Assembly: GCA_003446775.1 (NCBI GenBank)
Contig: DMCH01000158.1
Location: forward strand, 19,177-83,176
Origin: Chloroflexota bacterium
GTDB taxonomy: Bacteria > Chloroflexota > Dormibacteria > Dormibacterales > Dormibacteraceae
DNA: 64,000 nucleotides
Reading direction: 5' to 3'
Shown: piece by piece, positions 28,542-37,014 of the stretch
How positions within the stretch are numbered: the stretch's first letter is position 1
Layout of the letters: each line of letters opens with the position of its first letter
The notes under the pieces: model-generated
What the model saw: the letters and a program-made list of their open reading frames with translations, nothing else
What the model was told of the DNA's origin: nothing
Database searches by the model: none
Position numbers and translations under genes: made by a program

Positions 28542-28605
28542 GGTCACAGCGCCCGACTTCGGTTCAATTTGACCTGGTAGGCGGCCCGTGGGTTACCGTG
28601 GGCTG

Positions 28606-30762
28606 ATGCGCAGGCAGCTGGGATGGCTGTGCTTGTTGCCCCCGCTGGCCTCCCTGACCTCAGCTCAAGCCGCCGCGGCCGGCGTGTCGTTCACCTCAGC
28701 GACGCATGCCGCCACGGCGCCACCGCAAGTCCCGCCGTCCGACGCCGCGGCCGCGGCCCCGGCGCTCGCCGCCGGTTCTGATTACGGGCCGGCGACCTGG
28801 GTGCCGGCGAATCCGGCCAACTACAGCTATGGCAACCGCCCGCACGACTACCCGGTGCAAATGATCATCATCCACGACACCGAGAGCAGCTACGCCACCG
28901 CGATCCAGGATTTCCAGGACCCGACCTGGGCCGCCTCGGCGCACTACATCGTCTCCAACCTCGGAGACATCACACAGATGGTGGCTGAGAAGGACATCGC
29001 GTGGCATGCGGGCAACTGGGACTACAACACGCGATCGATCGGGATCGAGCACGAGGGCTACGCGTGGACCTGCTGCACCTTCACCACGGCCCAGTACGAC
29101 GCGAGCGCAAAACTCGCGGCATCCATCTGCTCGCGCTGGGGCGTCCCGATGGACCGCACGCACGTGATCGGACACAACGAGGTGCCCGACCCGAACAATC
29201 CTGGCCTGTTCGGTGGCAGTGACCACCACACCGATCCAGGGCCGTACTGGAACTGGACGTACTACATGAGCCAGGCGAATTCCTACGCCAACGCACTCCC
29301 AAGTCCGCCGCACATGATGCCCGACCCAGTCGCTGTCTTGAACAGCTCGACGAGCGCGACCGTCACCTGGCAGCCGGCGCAAAGCTGCCACTCCCCCATC
29401 ACCAGCTACACGGTGACCGGCCAGCCGGGCAACCTCGTCACGAGCCTTCCGGCAAATGCGACCACGGCGACCTTCACCGGCCTCCAGCCCGGCGTGACCT
29501 ACACGTTCACAGTCACCGCCAACAACGCCGTCGGACAGGACACGCTGACCGCGTACTGGCGCTGCACGGTATCCAGCCTGAGCGCCGCACCCGCCTCGCC
29601 CCAGCCATCCGGCTCAACAGTGCCGTTCTCCGGCACATCGGCAGGCTGCCCCAACCCGCTGTACCAGTTCTGGGTGCTGGCGCCTGGGGGCACCTGGACG
29701 GTGGCTCAGGCGTACTCAGGCAGCGCCACTTTTAACTGGAACACCATCGGACTGGTCGCCGGTACCTACTACGTATCGCTGTGGGCCCGCGACACCACCA
29801 GCCCAGGCACGTCCTGCAGCAGCTTGGGCTGCTATGACGCTTTCGTGCCTGGCACCCCGTACTCGCTCACGAGCACGCCCTGCGGGTCGGTCACCGCTTC
29901 GGCGGCACCCGCCTCCCCGTCCCTGGCAGGCACCACCGTCGCATTCACGGGCAGTGCCACGGGCTGCCCGCACCCGTTCTACCAGTTCTGGATCTTGGCC
30001 CCCGGAGGCAGCTGGACGATCGTGCAGGCCTACTCCACCAATGTCACGTTCAACTGGAACACGACCGGACTCGCGGCAGGCAGCTACCTCTATTCGGTCT
30101 GGGCCCGCGACTCGGGAAGCGCGGCCAGCTACGACAGCTACTTACCTGGCACCGCATACACCCTCACCTCGACGTCTTGCACGTCGGCGACCGCGTCGGC
30201 GTTGCCGGCGTCTCCGCAAGCTGCAGGCACGCCCGTCACCATCACCGCCGGCGCCTCGGGCTGCCCGAACGCGCGCTACGAGTTCTGGATTCTTCCTCCA
30301 GGAGGCAGCTGGATGATCGTGCAGCCTTATTCGACCAGCGCGACGTTCAACTGGAACACGACTCCGCCGGCGGGCACCTATCTCTACTCGGTGTGGGTTC
30401 GCGATAACAGCAGCGCGGCCGCCTACGACGTTTTTGTTCCTGGCGCCACGTACACGCTGACCTCCACAACGTGCGCATCAGTGACAGCGTCAGCAGCGCC
30501 GGCCACCCCACAAGCGCATGGCACTACGATCACCATCACCGCCAGCGCCTTGGGCTGCCCTAACGCGCGTTACGAGTTCTGGATCCTTGCTCCTGGGGGC
30601 AGCTGGACAATTGCTCAGGCCTACTCCAGCACCGCCACGTTCAACTGGAACACGACCGGCCTGCCCCCCGGCACGTACTTGCACTCGGTCTGGGTCCGCG
30701 ACGCCAGCAGCGGGGCCAGCTACGACGCCTATCTCCCGGGGACCGCGTACACGCTGACGTGA
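28606..30762 (+). CDS. Secreted N-acetylmuramoyl-L-alanine amidase with Fn3 domain and four C-terminal Ig-like repeats
   Basis: 718 aa, ATG at 28606 (MRRQLGWLCLLPP) with a clear signal peptide; a GTG 18 bases upstream is less likely. Residues ~60-225 form a zinc amidase_2/PGRP domain that cuts the bond between MurNAc and the stem peptide. Zn-site motifs are IIIHDTES, THVIGHNEVPDP and DHHTDPGPYWNW, with SIGIEHEG supplying the family Glu. Residues ~235-313 are a fibronectin type III domain (SATVTWQP, TFTGLQPGVTYTFTVTANN). Four shared repeats follow, the last TPQAHGTT. It would act on peptidoglycan outside the cell, in remodelling or attack on other cells. A TTGACC upstream (28569-28574) and TACCGT 6 bases before the ATG suggest its own promoter. 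Confidence 0.9.
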   Translation: MRRQLGWLCLLPPLASLTSAQAAAAGVSFTSATHAATAPPQVPPSDAAAAAPALAAGSDYGPATWVPANPANYSYGNRPHDYPVQMIIIHDTESSYATAIQDFQDPTWAASAHYIVSNLGDITQMVAEKDIAWHAGNWDYNTRSIGIEHEGYAWTCCTFTTAQYDASAKLAASICSRWGVPMDRTHVIGHNEVPDPNNPGLFGGSDHHTDPGPYWNWTYYMSQANSYANALPSPPHMMPDPVAVLNSSTSATVTWQPAQSCHSPITSYTVTGQPGNLVTSLPANATTATFTGLQPGVTYTFTVTANNAVGQDTLTAYWRCTVSSLSAAPASPQPSGSTVPFSGTSAGCPNPLYQFWVLAPGGTWTVAQAYSGSATFNWNTIGLVAGTYYVSLWARDTTSPGTSCSSLGCYDAFVPGTPYSLTSTPCGSVTASAAPASPSLAGTTVAFTGSATGCPHPFYQFWILAPGGSWTIVQAYSTNVTFNWNTTGLAAGSYLYSVWARDSGSAASYDSYLPGTAYTLTSTSCTSATASALPASPQAAGTPVTITAGASGCPNARYEFWILPPGGSWMIVQPYSTSATFNWNTTPPAGTYLYSVWVRDNSSAAAYDVFVPGATYTLTSTTCASVTASAAPATPQAHGTTITITASALGCPNARYEFWILAPGGSWTIAQAYSSTATFNWNTTGLPPGTYLHSVWVRDASSGASYDAYLPGTAYTLT
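29564..30762 (+). repeat. Four tandem ~98-aa Ig-like repeats
   Basis: C-terminal part of the amidase gene. The first unit has a short Cys-containing insertion before YDAF; the last is the AHGTT subtype. Confidence 0.85.
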
Positions 30763-30801
30763 GCTAGCCTCAGTTCCATAAACTTCGGACCGGCTAACGC
30801 A

Positions 30802-31929
30802 ATGGAAGGACTCGGGAGGCCCACCTCCTTCGCGAAACTGATCGGGCGGAAGCTTCAGCACGAATCTTTCACGCTCCTCGACGTTGGGTGCAGTGGCGGT
30901 CTTGACGAAGCGTGGCGGAGCTTTGGGCCGAAGCTGCGTGCATTTGGCTTCGATCCAAACATCGCTGAGTGCAAGCGGCTCGCCTCACTCGAGTCCAACG
31001 CAAACGTTCGATACATCTCAGCCTTCGTCGGCGTTCCGCCCGACGATGCGTTCGTACAGAGGAAGGGAAACCGACCGGACATCAGCAAGAATCCGTGGGA
31101 TCGCCTCAGCGTTGCGCGCTCTCTTGAAATCAATGCCGGCAATGCGAGCTCAGTGTCCGAGTCCGACACAACGAAGTTCAATCTCTGGCAGAAGACTGAG
31201 CTCGCGGATCCAAACAAGCCTGTTTACCTGACGAGCTTTGTCAAGGAGAACGGGGTTGCCGACATCGACTTCGTCAAGATTGACGTCGACGGCGCCGATT
31301 TCGGGATTCTGTCCTCCCTGGACTCCGTTCTTGAAACACACAGGGTGCTTGGAGTTGGCCTGGAGGTGAACTTCGTCGGCTCCGAAGCCGATACGGACCA
31401 CACCTTTCACAACACCGACCGTTTCATGAGAACCCACGGATTCGATCTGTTTGGGCTCACTGTGCGGCGCTACTCAAACAAGAGTCTGCCCGCCAAATAC
31501 CTGTCCTCCACGCCGGCTCAATCAGAGTTCGGCCGCCCGCTCCAGGGCGATGCCCTGTATGCGCGAGATGTCGCCAGCCCGGAGGGAAACGCTCTCGCGG
31601 ATGAGCTGTCCGACGAAAAGCTGACGAAGCTCGCGGCCACGTTCTCTCTGTTTCAGCTCCCCGATTGTGCCGCCGAGCTCTTGCTTCGGTTTCGTCCCAG
31701 GCTGTCCAATGTTGTCGACGTCGACCGGTCTCTCGATCTCCTTGCGGAACAGGCTCAAGTGGATCGTTTTCGAAACCTGCCTTACCGCACCTACATGGCG
31801 GCGTTCGAGGCCAACAGTCCCATGTTTTATCGAAGTCGGTTCTGGCCTCTGTCCGAAGGCCCGCGCCTTGTACGCAGAGGCTTCCGGCTGGTCGCAGAGC
31901 GCTTCTCACGACGCGGCCGTTTATCCTGA
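30802..31929 (+). CDS. FkbM-like methyltransferase
   Basis: 375 aa, cytoplasmic. SAM-binding motif FTLLDVGCSGGLDEAW near residue 30, acidic FGFDPN after the next strand, and IDFVKIDVDGADFGILSSLD near 160, the pattern of FkbM-family O-methyltransferases that act on sugars or polyketides. The C-terminal ~150 residues are not typical of the family. It opens the polysaccharide region, 40 bases after the last large secreted-protein gene, and is followed by a type B element. Probably methylates a glycan residue. Confidence 0.75.
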   Translation: MEGLGRPTSFAKLIGRKLQHESFTLLDVGCSGGLDEAWRSFGPKLRAFGFDPNIAECKRLASLESNANVRYISAFVGVPPDDAFVQRKGNRPDISKNPWDRLSVARSLEINAGNASSVSESDTTKFNLWQKTELADPNKPVYLTSFVKENGVADIDFVKIDVDGADFGILSSLDSVLETHRVLGVGLEVNFVGSEADTDHTFHNTDRFMRTHGFDLFGLTVRRYSNKSLPAKYLSSTPAQSEFGRPLQGDALYARDVASPEGNALADELSDEKLTKLAATFSLFQLPDCAAELLLRFRPRLSNVVDVDRSLDLLAEQAQVDRFRNLPYRTYMAAFEANSPMFYRSRFWPLSEGPRLVRRGFRLVAERFSRRGRLS

Positions 31930-31958
31930 TGTTGGTGCACGTCGAGATCACTTCCTCG

Positions 31959-32014
31959 CCCCGCTCCCCGACCCTCTCCCCTGCCGGGAGAGGGGGTCTG
32001 GTTTACTGATCTGA
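31959..32014. repeat. Palindromic intergenic element, type B
   Basis: CCCTCTCCCC-TG-CCGGGAGAGGG, then a short spacer and ACTGATCTGAAG, matching the copy at 20758-20804. Its tail overlaps the likely N-terminus of the next gene. Confidence 0.65.
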
Positions 32015-32043
32015 AGCGGGAGTATTACGCCGAATACCGTCAG

Positions 32044-32769
32044 GTGGAGGACGTCCACTGGTGGTTCGTCGGCCGGAGGCGGATCCTGCTGCAAGTCCTG
32101 GACAGGTACCTCGGCGCGAGCAACGGGCAGGAGAGGCGGATCCTCGACGTTGGATGCGGGACCGGAACGATGCTGACCCACCTGGCGGCTTATGGGAAGG
32201 CCCAGGGGGTCGACATCGATGAAGAAGCCGTGGGGTACTGTCGCGAGCGCGGCCTGACCGATGTTCAAGTAGGCGCGCTCGAGAAGCTCCCATTCGCCGA
32301 TGCGTCGTTTGACCTTGTGACCGCGCTCGATGTTGTCGAGCATCTCGACGACGATCTCGCCGCTCTCCGAGAGATAGGTCGGGTGCTTCGCCCTGGCGGC
32401 CAACTTCTGATGACCGTTCCGGCCCATCGCTTTCTGTGGGGCGATCAGGACGAGGTCAACATGCACAAGCGCCGCTATGTCGCGGCCGAGATTCGGGATC
32501 GTTTGACAGCAACCGGATTCCAGGTGCGCAGGGTGTCGTACATGAACGCATTCATGTTTCCGCCCATCGCAGCCATACGATTGCTGCGCCGGTTTGAGCA
32601 CCGCTTGCGGCCTCGGACCGCCCAGGAATCGGACTTCAGATACCCAGCGCCTCGACCGGTGAATTTCCTCCTCGCCCAGATCTTTGGCGCCGAGGCGCCC
32701 ATTGTCAGACGCGTCAATCTGCCGATTGGCGTGTCCATTGTGGCGCTGGCGTCCAAGTCAGCGGCTTGA
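32044..32769 (+). CDS. Class I SAM-dependent methyltransferase
   Basis: 241 aa from the GTG at 32044. Motif I is ILDVGCGTGTML near residue 34, with acidic VDIDEEAV, then FDLVTALDVVEHLDDD and LRPGGQLLMTVPA; a Methyltransf_11/23-type enzyme common in glycan loci. The frame is open upstream through LKREYYAEYRQ, which resembles the usual N-terminus of this subfamily (Y-Y-x-E-Y before a HWWF motif). The true start may therefore be CTG at 32011, inside the tail of the palindromic element; no ATG, GTG or TTG exists in between. Its stop overlaps the next start by TTGA. Target unknown. Confidence 0.8.
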   Translation: MEDVHWWFVGRRRILLQVLDRYLGASNGQERRILDVGCGTGTMLTHLAAYGKAQGVDIDEEAVGYCRERGLTDVQVGALEKLPFADASFDLVTALDVVEHLDDDLAALREIGRVLRPGGQLLMTVPAHRFLWGDQDEVNMHKRRYVAAEIRDRLTATGFQVRRVSYMNAFMFPPIAAIRLLRRFEHRLRPRTAQESDFRYPAPRPVNFLLAQIFGAEAPIVRRVNLPIGVSIVALASKSAA

Positions 32770-34511
32770 GCGCTGTCGCACGGTCGGTCACCCCGACACC
32801 AGAACTAAAGCAGTGGCCTAGCCTCCGGACAGTAATCGGGTGCTGCGTGGCAGCCGCCGTTGCGGTCGCCATCGATGCGTATTTCAACGCCCAGCAGGGA
32901 TACATCTCTCGCTCCCCGGACTACGACGGCGTGGGGTATCTCGTGACCGCGCAAGGAGCGTACGGCGCGCTTCGTTCATTTCATCTGCGGACCGCTCTTC
33001 ACCTGCTCAACAGCAACATCGCTCCTCTATGGATCACGGCGCTGACGATCCAGCAGTTCATCTTTGGCGAGGGGACATGGCAGTTCTTCACGGCCAGGTT
33101 CTGGGGCGTGGCGCCGCTCCTCACCCTTGTCTACTGGATCGTTCGCAACCGGAGCAGTCGCTCGATGGCAATCGCCGCTGTGGGCCTGACCGCCCTGCTG
33201 CCCATTGCCAGCGCCGGTGTTCGGGCGAGCTCATGGGAATTTTTTAGCGGTCAGGCGATCTACGGCGAGTTCTGGAGTCTGGGTGATCTCCGACCCGATT
33301 TCTTCGCCATCGTGATGGCCCTGTGCTCCATCGTTCCACTCGCGGAACGCTACCGGGCTCCGACCCTGTCGACCTACATCGTGTCAGGAGCATTTGCAGG
33401 CGCCGCCGTACTTGCCAAGCCGTCGACAGCACCAATAGTGCTCTTTGCCTGGGTTTTGACTCTCGGCGTCATCTGGTTTTGGAACCGTGGCCGGCGAAGC
33501 ATTCTTCGCATGACTGCTCTGGCCGGGGTCGTAATGGCGGTGTTGATCGCCCCGTGGGCTGTGAGGGGTGGGATCTCGGCGACCATAGACCGCTACTACT
33601 CGGCTGCCGTGACTTACAAAGGTGCGTACAGCACGGTCCTCGATTTCCCGGACTTGATCATGTACTTCCTCCGCACGATCCCGACGCAACTCGGCCACAT
33701 CGAGGCCTGGTTCGTGATCGCGGGATCGATTGTGCTGGTAGTTGCCCTCCTGCGCCGGCAGCTCGAGTTTCCAGAGTGGATCTATGGCGGACTTGCCATG
33801 CTCTTTTACGCCAGCTTGACGTCGACGACGAACAAGAACGTGAACGTGGGCGTGTATTTCAACCTATCGCTCTGGATCTTCTTCCTGGCCGGCGCGTCGC
33901 GCCTGGTGAGCAGACAGTGGCCGGTTGTCACGACTAAACGTGGGTCGCCATTCGTGCTGGCTTCAATCGCCGTTTATGTCGTCGTGATCTATGGATTGGG
34001 AGCCGTAGCTCTCGCCAACTGGCCGGCCAACGAAACACGATCGAACGCCCAGCTGCTCTCGGTCACCAAAGAGGTCGCCCACGAGATGGGGCATTTCATA
34101 TCCGCAGGTCAGTGTTTCGCGCAAGCTCCTGGTCCAGGCTGGCCGGCTTCACTCGAATACTTCATGACCGACTCCCAGGGGAGGCAGCCTTACTCGACTT
34201 CAATCGACGTGGATCCCTCACTGCCGATCAACGAGTACGTCGCTCAAGCCAGTCAATGCCCGGCGGTCATCTCATACCGAGAGGACATCACAGAGGTGGC
34301 CAAGATGTTCGTCGCATTTCCCGTCCGCCAGCCTTACCTGCGCGCGGTTGCCGACTGGGTGCGAAGTCCGAGCAGTGGATACACCCTCGACCGGAGCTGG
34401 CAGTTCACCGATATTGCTTCAAACGGTCTCCACACTCTCGGTCACTACCAGGGATATTCGTTGACCGTCGATCTCTTCATCCGAACGTCGGGAAGTCCCA
34501 TTTCACCTTGA
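32766..34511 (+). CDS. Multi-spanning membrane protein, GT-C glycosyltransferase-like
   Basis: 581 aa, TTG start overlapping the previous stop by TTGA. About ten to eleven hydrophobic segments between residues 15 and 420, then a soluble C-terminal domain of ~160 residues. The first external loop has SPDYDGVGY with acidic residues, as in GT-C (GT39/ArnT-like) enzymes that use polyprenyl-linked sugars. No Pfam-diagnostic motif was recognised, so the class is an inference from topology and context between a methyltransferase and other glycan genes. Confidence 0.5.
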   Translation: MSAVARSVTPTPELKQWPSLRTVIGCCVAAAVAVAIDAYFNAQQGYISRSPDYDGVGYLVTAQGAYGALRSFHLRTALHLLNSNIAPLWITALTIQQFIFGEGTWQFFTARFWGVAPLLTLVYWIVRNRSSRSMAIAAVGLTALLPIASAGVRASSWEFFSGQAIYGEFWSLGDLRPDFFAIVMALCSIVPLAERYRAPTLSTYIVSGAFAGAAVLAKPSTAPIVLFAWVLTLGVIWFWNRGRRSILRMTALAGVVMAVLIAPWAVRGGISATIDRYYSAAVTYKGAYSTVLDFPDLIMYFLRTIPTQLGHIEAWFVIAGSIVLVVALLRRQLEFPEWIYGGLAMLFYASLTSTTNKNVNVGVYFNLSLWIFFLAGASRLVSRQWPVVTTKRGSPFVLASIAVYVVVIYGLGAVALANWPANETRSNAQLLSVTKEVAHEMGHFISAGQCFAQAPGPGWPASLEYFMTDSQGRQPYSTSIDVDPSLPINEYVAQASQCPAVISYREDITEVAKMFVAFPVRQPYLRAVADWVRSPSSGYTLDRSWQFTDIASNGLHTLGHYQGYSLTVDLFIRTSGSPISP

Positions 34512-34594
34512 CCGAACCCAGGCGAGCGGCCCCACCCGGCCTGGACAGAACAAAGTCCCGGCTCCCCATCCTGCCGACCGCTACGCGGCCGGCC

Positions 34595-34645
34595 ACCTTC
34601 CCCACAAGTGGGGAAGCCGCCGACCTCCCCACAAGGTGGGGAGGT
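34595..34645. repeat. Palindromic intergenic elements, type A (two cores in tandem)
   Basis: CTTCCCCACAAGTGGGGAAG (34597-34616) and CCTCCCCACAAGGTGGGGAGG (34624-34644) back to back, ending 25 bases before the next ATG. Confidence 0.7.
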
Positions 34646-34654
34646 ACATGTCCT

Positions 34655-34663
34655 TGGCATAAT
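34655..34663 (+). promoter_or_regulatory. Extended -10 promoter (leaderless)
   Basis: TGGCATAAT is an extended -10 element whose last base is 6 bases before the ATG at 34670, so transcription should begin at the start codon. It lies just after two type A palindromes. Confidence 0.6.
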
Positions 34664-34669
34664 TTGTCG

Positions 34670-35386
34670 ATGCTCACCAGGGTCCACCGCAAGCTATTCG
34701 TTCGCGAACCTCGGTTCGCAAGTTTTCTCGCACCCGACGCGCTGGCCATCAACGAAGCGCGCCTGAAGCACCTCGCAACTCTCAATCTTCCGATTGAAAA
34801 CAAGTCCGTGCTCGAGGTGGGAGGCGGCATCGGCCTGTTGACCGGATTCTTCGAAGAGCGCGGATGCACCGTGACTTCCACCGATGGACGGAAGCAAAAC
34901 GTCGCCGAACACAAGAAGCGCCATCCGGAACGACGGCTCGCGAGGCTGAATCTCGAGCAGCCCGGAGCCATTGACGCCATGGGGAAGTTCGACGTCGTCT
35001 TCTGCTACGGAACCCTTTATCACCTGGCGAACCCCGAACCCCCTCTCGAGGCCCTGAGCCGAATCTCGGACATGATTCTGCTCGAGACTGTCTTGACTCC
35101 GGGTGAAGACGAAGCTGTTCCTAACGTGCCCGAACTGCTCTTTGCGAACCAGGCTTTGAAGGGCACCGGCTCGCGACCGACGAGAGCGTGGGTTCTAAAC
35201 CGATTGAAGCGCTTTTGGGGTAACGGCTACATCTCGGTGACCCAGCCGTCGCATCCCGACTTTCCGCTGGACTTCAGCGTGCCCAAGACCACCCTGAATG
35301 TCAGGGCCATCTTCGTCGGAAGCAAGAAGCCGCTGTCGAATCCTTTGCTCTCCACCGAAGTGCCCGTCCGGCACTTGCCGATTTAA
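34670..35386 (+). CDS. SAM-dependent methyltransferase
   Basis: 238 aa. ATG at 34670 is chosen because an extended -10 box lies 6 bases upstream; the frame is open further upstream but runs through the end of the previous gene and two palindromes. Motif I KSVLEVGGGIGLLTGFFEERG near residue 45, acidic STDGRKQN, and FDVVFCYGTLYHLANPE. The C-terminal half (PTRAWVLNRLKRFWG) resembles methyltransferases in glycan loci with a short tail for substrate choice. Followed by a type B element, then a minus-strand gene. Confidence 0.8.
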   Translation: MLTRVHRKLFVREPRFASFLAPDALAINEARLKHLATLNLPIENKSVLEVGGGIGLLTGFFEERGCTVTSTDGRKQNVAEHKKRHPERRLARLNLEQPGAIDAMGKFDVVFCYGTLYHLANPEPPLEALSRISDMILLETVLTPGEDEAVPNVPELLFANQALKGTGSRPTRAWVLNRLKRFWGNGYISVTQPSHPDFPLDFSVPKTTLNVRAIFVGSKKPLSNPLLSTEVPVRHLPI

Positions 35387-35387
35387 G

Positions 35388-35423
35388 CCCCTCACCCTAG
35401 CACTCTCCCCGAAGGGGAGAGGG
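35388..35423. repeat. Palindromic intergenic element, type B
   Basis: CCCCTCACCCTAGCACTCTCCCCGAA.. form of the element, with CTCTCCCC-GAA-GGGGAGAG as the palindrome. It lies between two convergent genes and may serve as a bidirectional terminator. Confidence 0.65.
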
Positions 35424-35426
35424 AAT

Positions 35427-36098
35427 CTAAACTCTCAAGAAAGTAAGATTGGCTTCCTGCCCGTGGGTCTGGAGCACCTCGCCGGTCAGGCGGAAGCCCC
35501 TAGACTCCATGTAGTCCACGATCACTGACTTGTCAGGAGCACCCACGTACTGCCGATAAGACGACGTTGTGGCCTCGAGTTGCACCTTCGCGATGTCCCT
35601 GAGCCTGTCGCCAGCCGACTTGACCACATCGAGGTCGAGCCCCTGCGCGTCGACCTTCAAGTAGTCGACCGACTTCAGGCCGGCCGCGTTCATGAAGGTG
35701 TCGAGACGCATGGTGGGCACGATGACCGAACCAACCACTTCGACATGCTGCTCAGTGACCCACTTCTGCACTCCTTCAGGGTCAAGCGGCAAAAGAGAGC
35801 TCGACTGCTCGTAGGAATTGAGCTGCAGCTCGGCGCTGCCATCGTGCTCGGAGATGGCGATCGGCAGCACGACATAATTTCGCAGCCGGGCCATGATCCG
35901 GCTCGCGGCACGAAGATTGGGCTCGAATGCGTAAACAAGTAGCCATGGGTCCTGGGCCGCATACGGCAATGTGGTCTCGCCTTCATGCGCGCCCACGTCT
36001 ATCCAGATTCGCCGATACGAATGTTTCCGTGCGCGCCGTCCCAGAGTCTCAGCCAGTGCACGCCGGTGAACCTTGCGCAAAAACGTAGAGAAGTCCAT
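35427..36098 (-). CDS. FkbM family methyltransferase
   Basis: 223 aa from the ATG at 36098 (MDFSTFLRKVHRR). Motif IWIDVGAHEGET near residue 33, YAFEPN after the second strand, VDYLKVDAQGLDLDVVKSAGD near 150: the standard FkbM O-methyltransferase pattern. It is the only minus-strand gene among plus-strand genes here, and its ATG shares the CATG at 36096-36099 with the ATG of the divergent glycosyltransferase gene. Because no -10-like box lies upstream on its own strand, its true start could be the TTG a few codons inside. Confidence 0.82.
   Translation of the reverse strand: MDFSTFLRKVHRRALAETLGRRARKHSYRRIWIDVGAHEGETTLPYAAQDPWLLVYAFEPNLRAASRIMARLRNYVVLPIAISEHDGSAELQLNSYEQSSSLLPLDPEGVQKWVTEQHVEVVGSVIVPTMRLDTFMNAAGLKSVDYLKVDAQGLDLDVVKSAGDRLRDIAKVQLEATTSSYRQYVGAPDKSVIVDYMESRGFRLTGEVLQTHGQEANLTFLRV
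36086..36091 (+). promoter_or_regulatory. Candidate -10 box of the glycosyltransferase-like gene
   Basis: TAGAGA ends 5 bases before the plus-strand ATG at 36097, resembling the TAGRNT boxes elsewhere in this window. It lies inside the coding region of the divergent FkbM gene. Confidence 0.35.
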
Positions 36099-37014
36099 GC
36101 GTCCCGACGGAGAACTACCGCTGCTCACGATTTTCTCAGCACCAAAAGCATTCCGAGGCCATGTTGGCATTATCCAGGACAACGCCATCCGAAGCTGGTC
36201 GCGGCTGAGGCCGGCGCCGAGGATACTCCTCTTCGCAAACGACGAGGGAACTGCTGAAGCGGCAGAGCGTCTCAATGCTGAGCTGGTCACGCAAGTCGCG
36301 ACAAACTCCTTCGGCACTCCGCTCGTCTCGGACATGTTCCGGCAAGCAGACAGCCTCGCGGCGGGCGACGTCCTGGCCTTTGTCAGCGCCGACATCATCC
36401 TCACTCAGCGCGCGATGGAAGCCATACAGATCGCTGCTGCGTGGGCGAACCGTTTTCTGCTCGTAGCCCAACGCCACGACGTAGACATCCGGCAGGCACT
36501 CGACTTCAACGATGATTCAGCCCAGCGCTGGAGATCCCTTGCCGCAACGGGAAAATTGCACTCGCCAGGCGCGATCGATCTCTTCGTGTTCAGGCGCGGC
36601 CAGTACGCCGGAATGCCTCCATTCGCCATTGGGAGAACGGCTTACGACAACTGGCTTCTATGGAAAACCGCGTCCTCCGGGATTCCGCTGATCGACGCAA
36701 CCGAATACTTCACTCTGATTCACCAGAACCACGACTACTCACACGCTCCGACCGTCGACACCTGGCATGGAGTCGAGGCCAGCGACAACAGGAAATGGAT
36801 TGAGCACTGGACAAACTACTACACGATCACTCACGCGAACTGGAAACTGGGCGCTGATGGGCAGATCGCGCGGGCGACGGGATGGCGATATCGCATGGCG
36901 GGGCCAAGGCAAGCTTTCAGCCACGTGCTACGCGCGACTCGAACTTTGCGCAGCCGGATCCGGACCTGGCGGCTCAGCCGGCGCTTCCGGCCGAGTCAGG
37001 ACCAAAGATCGTGA
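36097..37014 (+). CDS. Glycosyltransferase-like protein (GT-A fold, GT2-related)
   Basis: 305 aa. It starts LLTIFSAPKAFRGHVGIIQDNAIRSW, the first strand and helix of a small family of nucleotide-sugar transferase-like proteins. ILLFANDEGTAEAA follows, then FVSADIILT, which puts an acidic residue at the metal-binding position. FVFRRGQYAGMPPFAIGRTAYDNWLLWK suits acceptor handling. No membrane segment. Start overlaps the divergent FkbM start; the stop overlaps the next gene by GTGA, so the two are coupled. Donor and acceptor unknown. Confidence 0.65.
   Translation: MRPDGELPLLTIFSAPKAFRGHVGIIQDNAIRSWSRLRPAPRILLFANDEGTAEAAERLNAELVTQVATNSFGTPLVSDMFRQADSLAAGDVLAFVSADIILTQRAMEAIQIAAAWANRFLLVAQRHDVDIRQALDFNDDSAQRWRSLAATGKLHSPGAIDLFVFRRGQYAGMPPFAIGRTAYDNWLLWKTASSGIPLIDATEYFTLIHQNHDYSHAPTVDTWHGVEASDNRKWIEHWTNYYTITHANWKLGADGQIARATGWRYRMAGPRQAFSHVLRATRTLRSRIRTWRLSRRFRPSQDQRS

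Noticed and set aside
13156..30762. Regular repeats that could be taken for a CRISPR or satellite array
   Set aside because: The period of ~295 bases is in frame, coding and matches whole protein domains.
4569..30762. Sortase LPXTG, PEP-CTERM or T9SS-type C-terminal sorting signal in the repeat proteins
   Set aside because: All end in the repeat itself (YTLT or YVLV); no LPXTG, hydrophobic tail or Arg cluster is present.
34112..34669. Upstream extension of the methyltransferase at 34670
   Set aside because: It runs through the previous gene and two palindromes; the methyltransferase fold and an extended -10 box fix the start at 34670.
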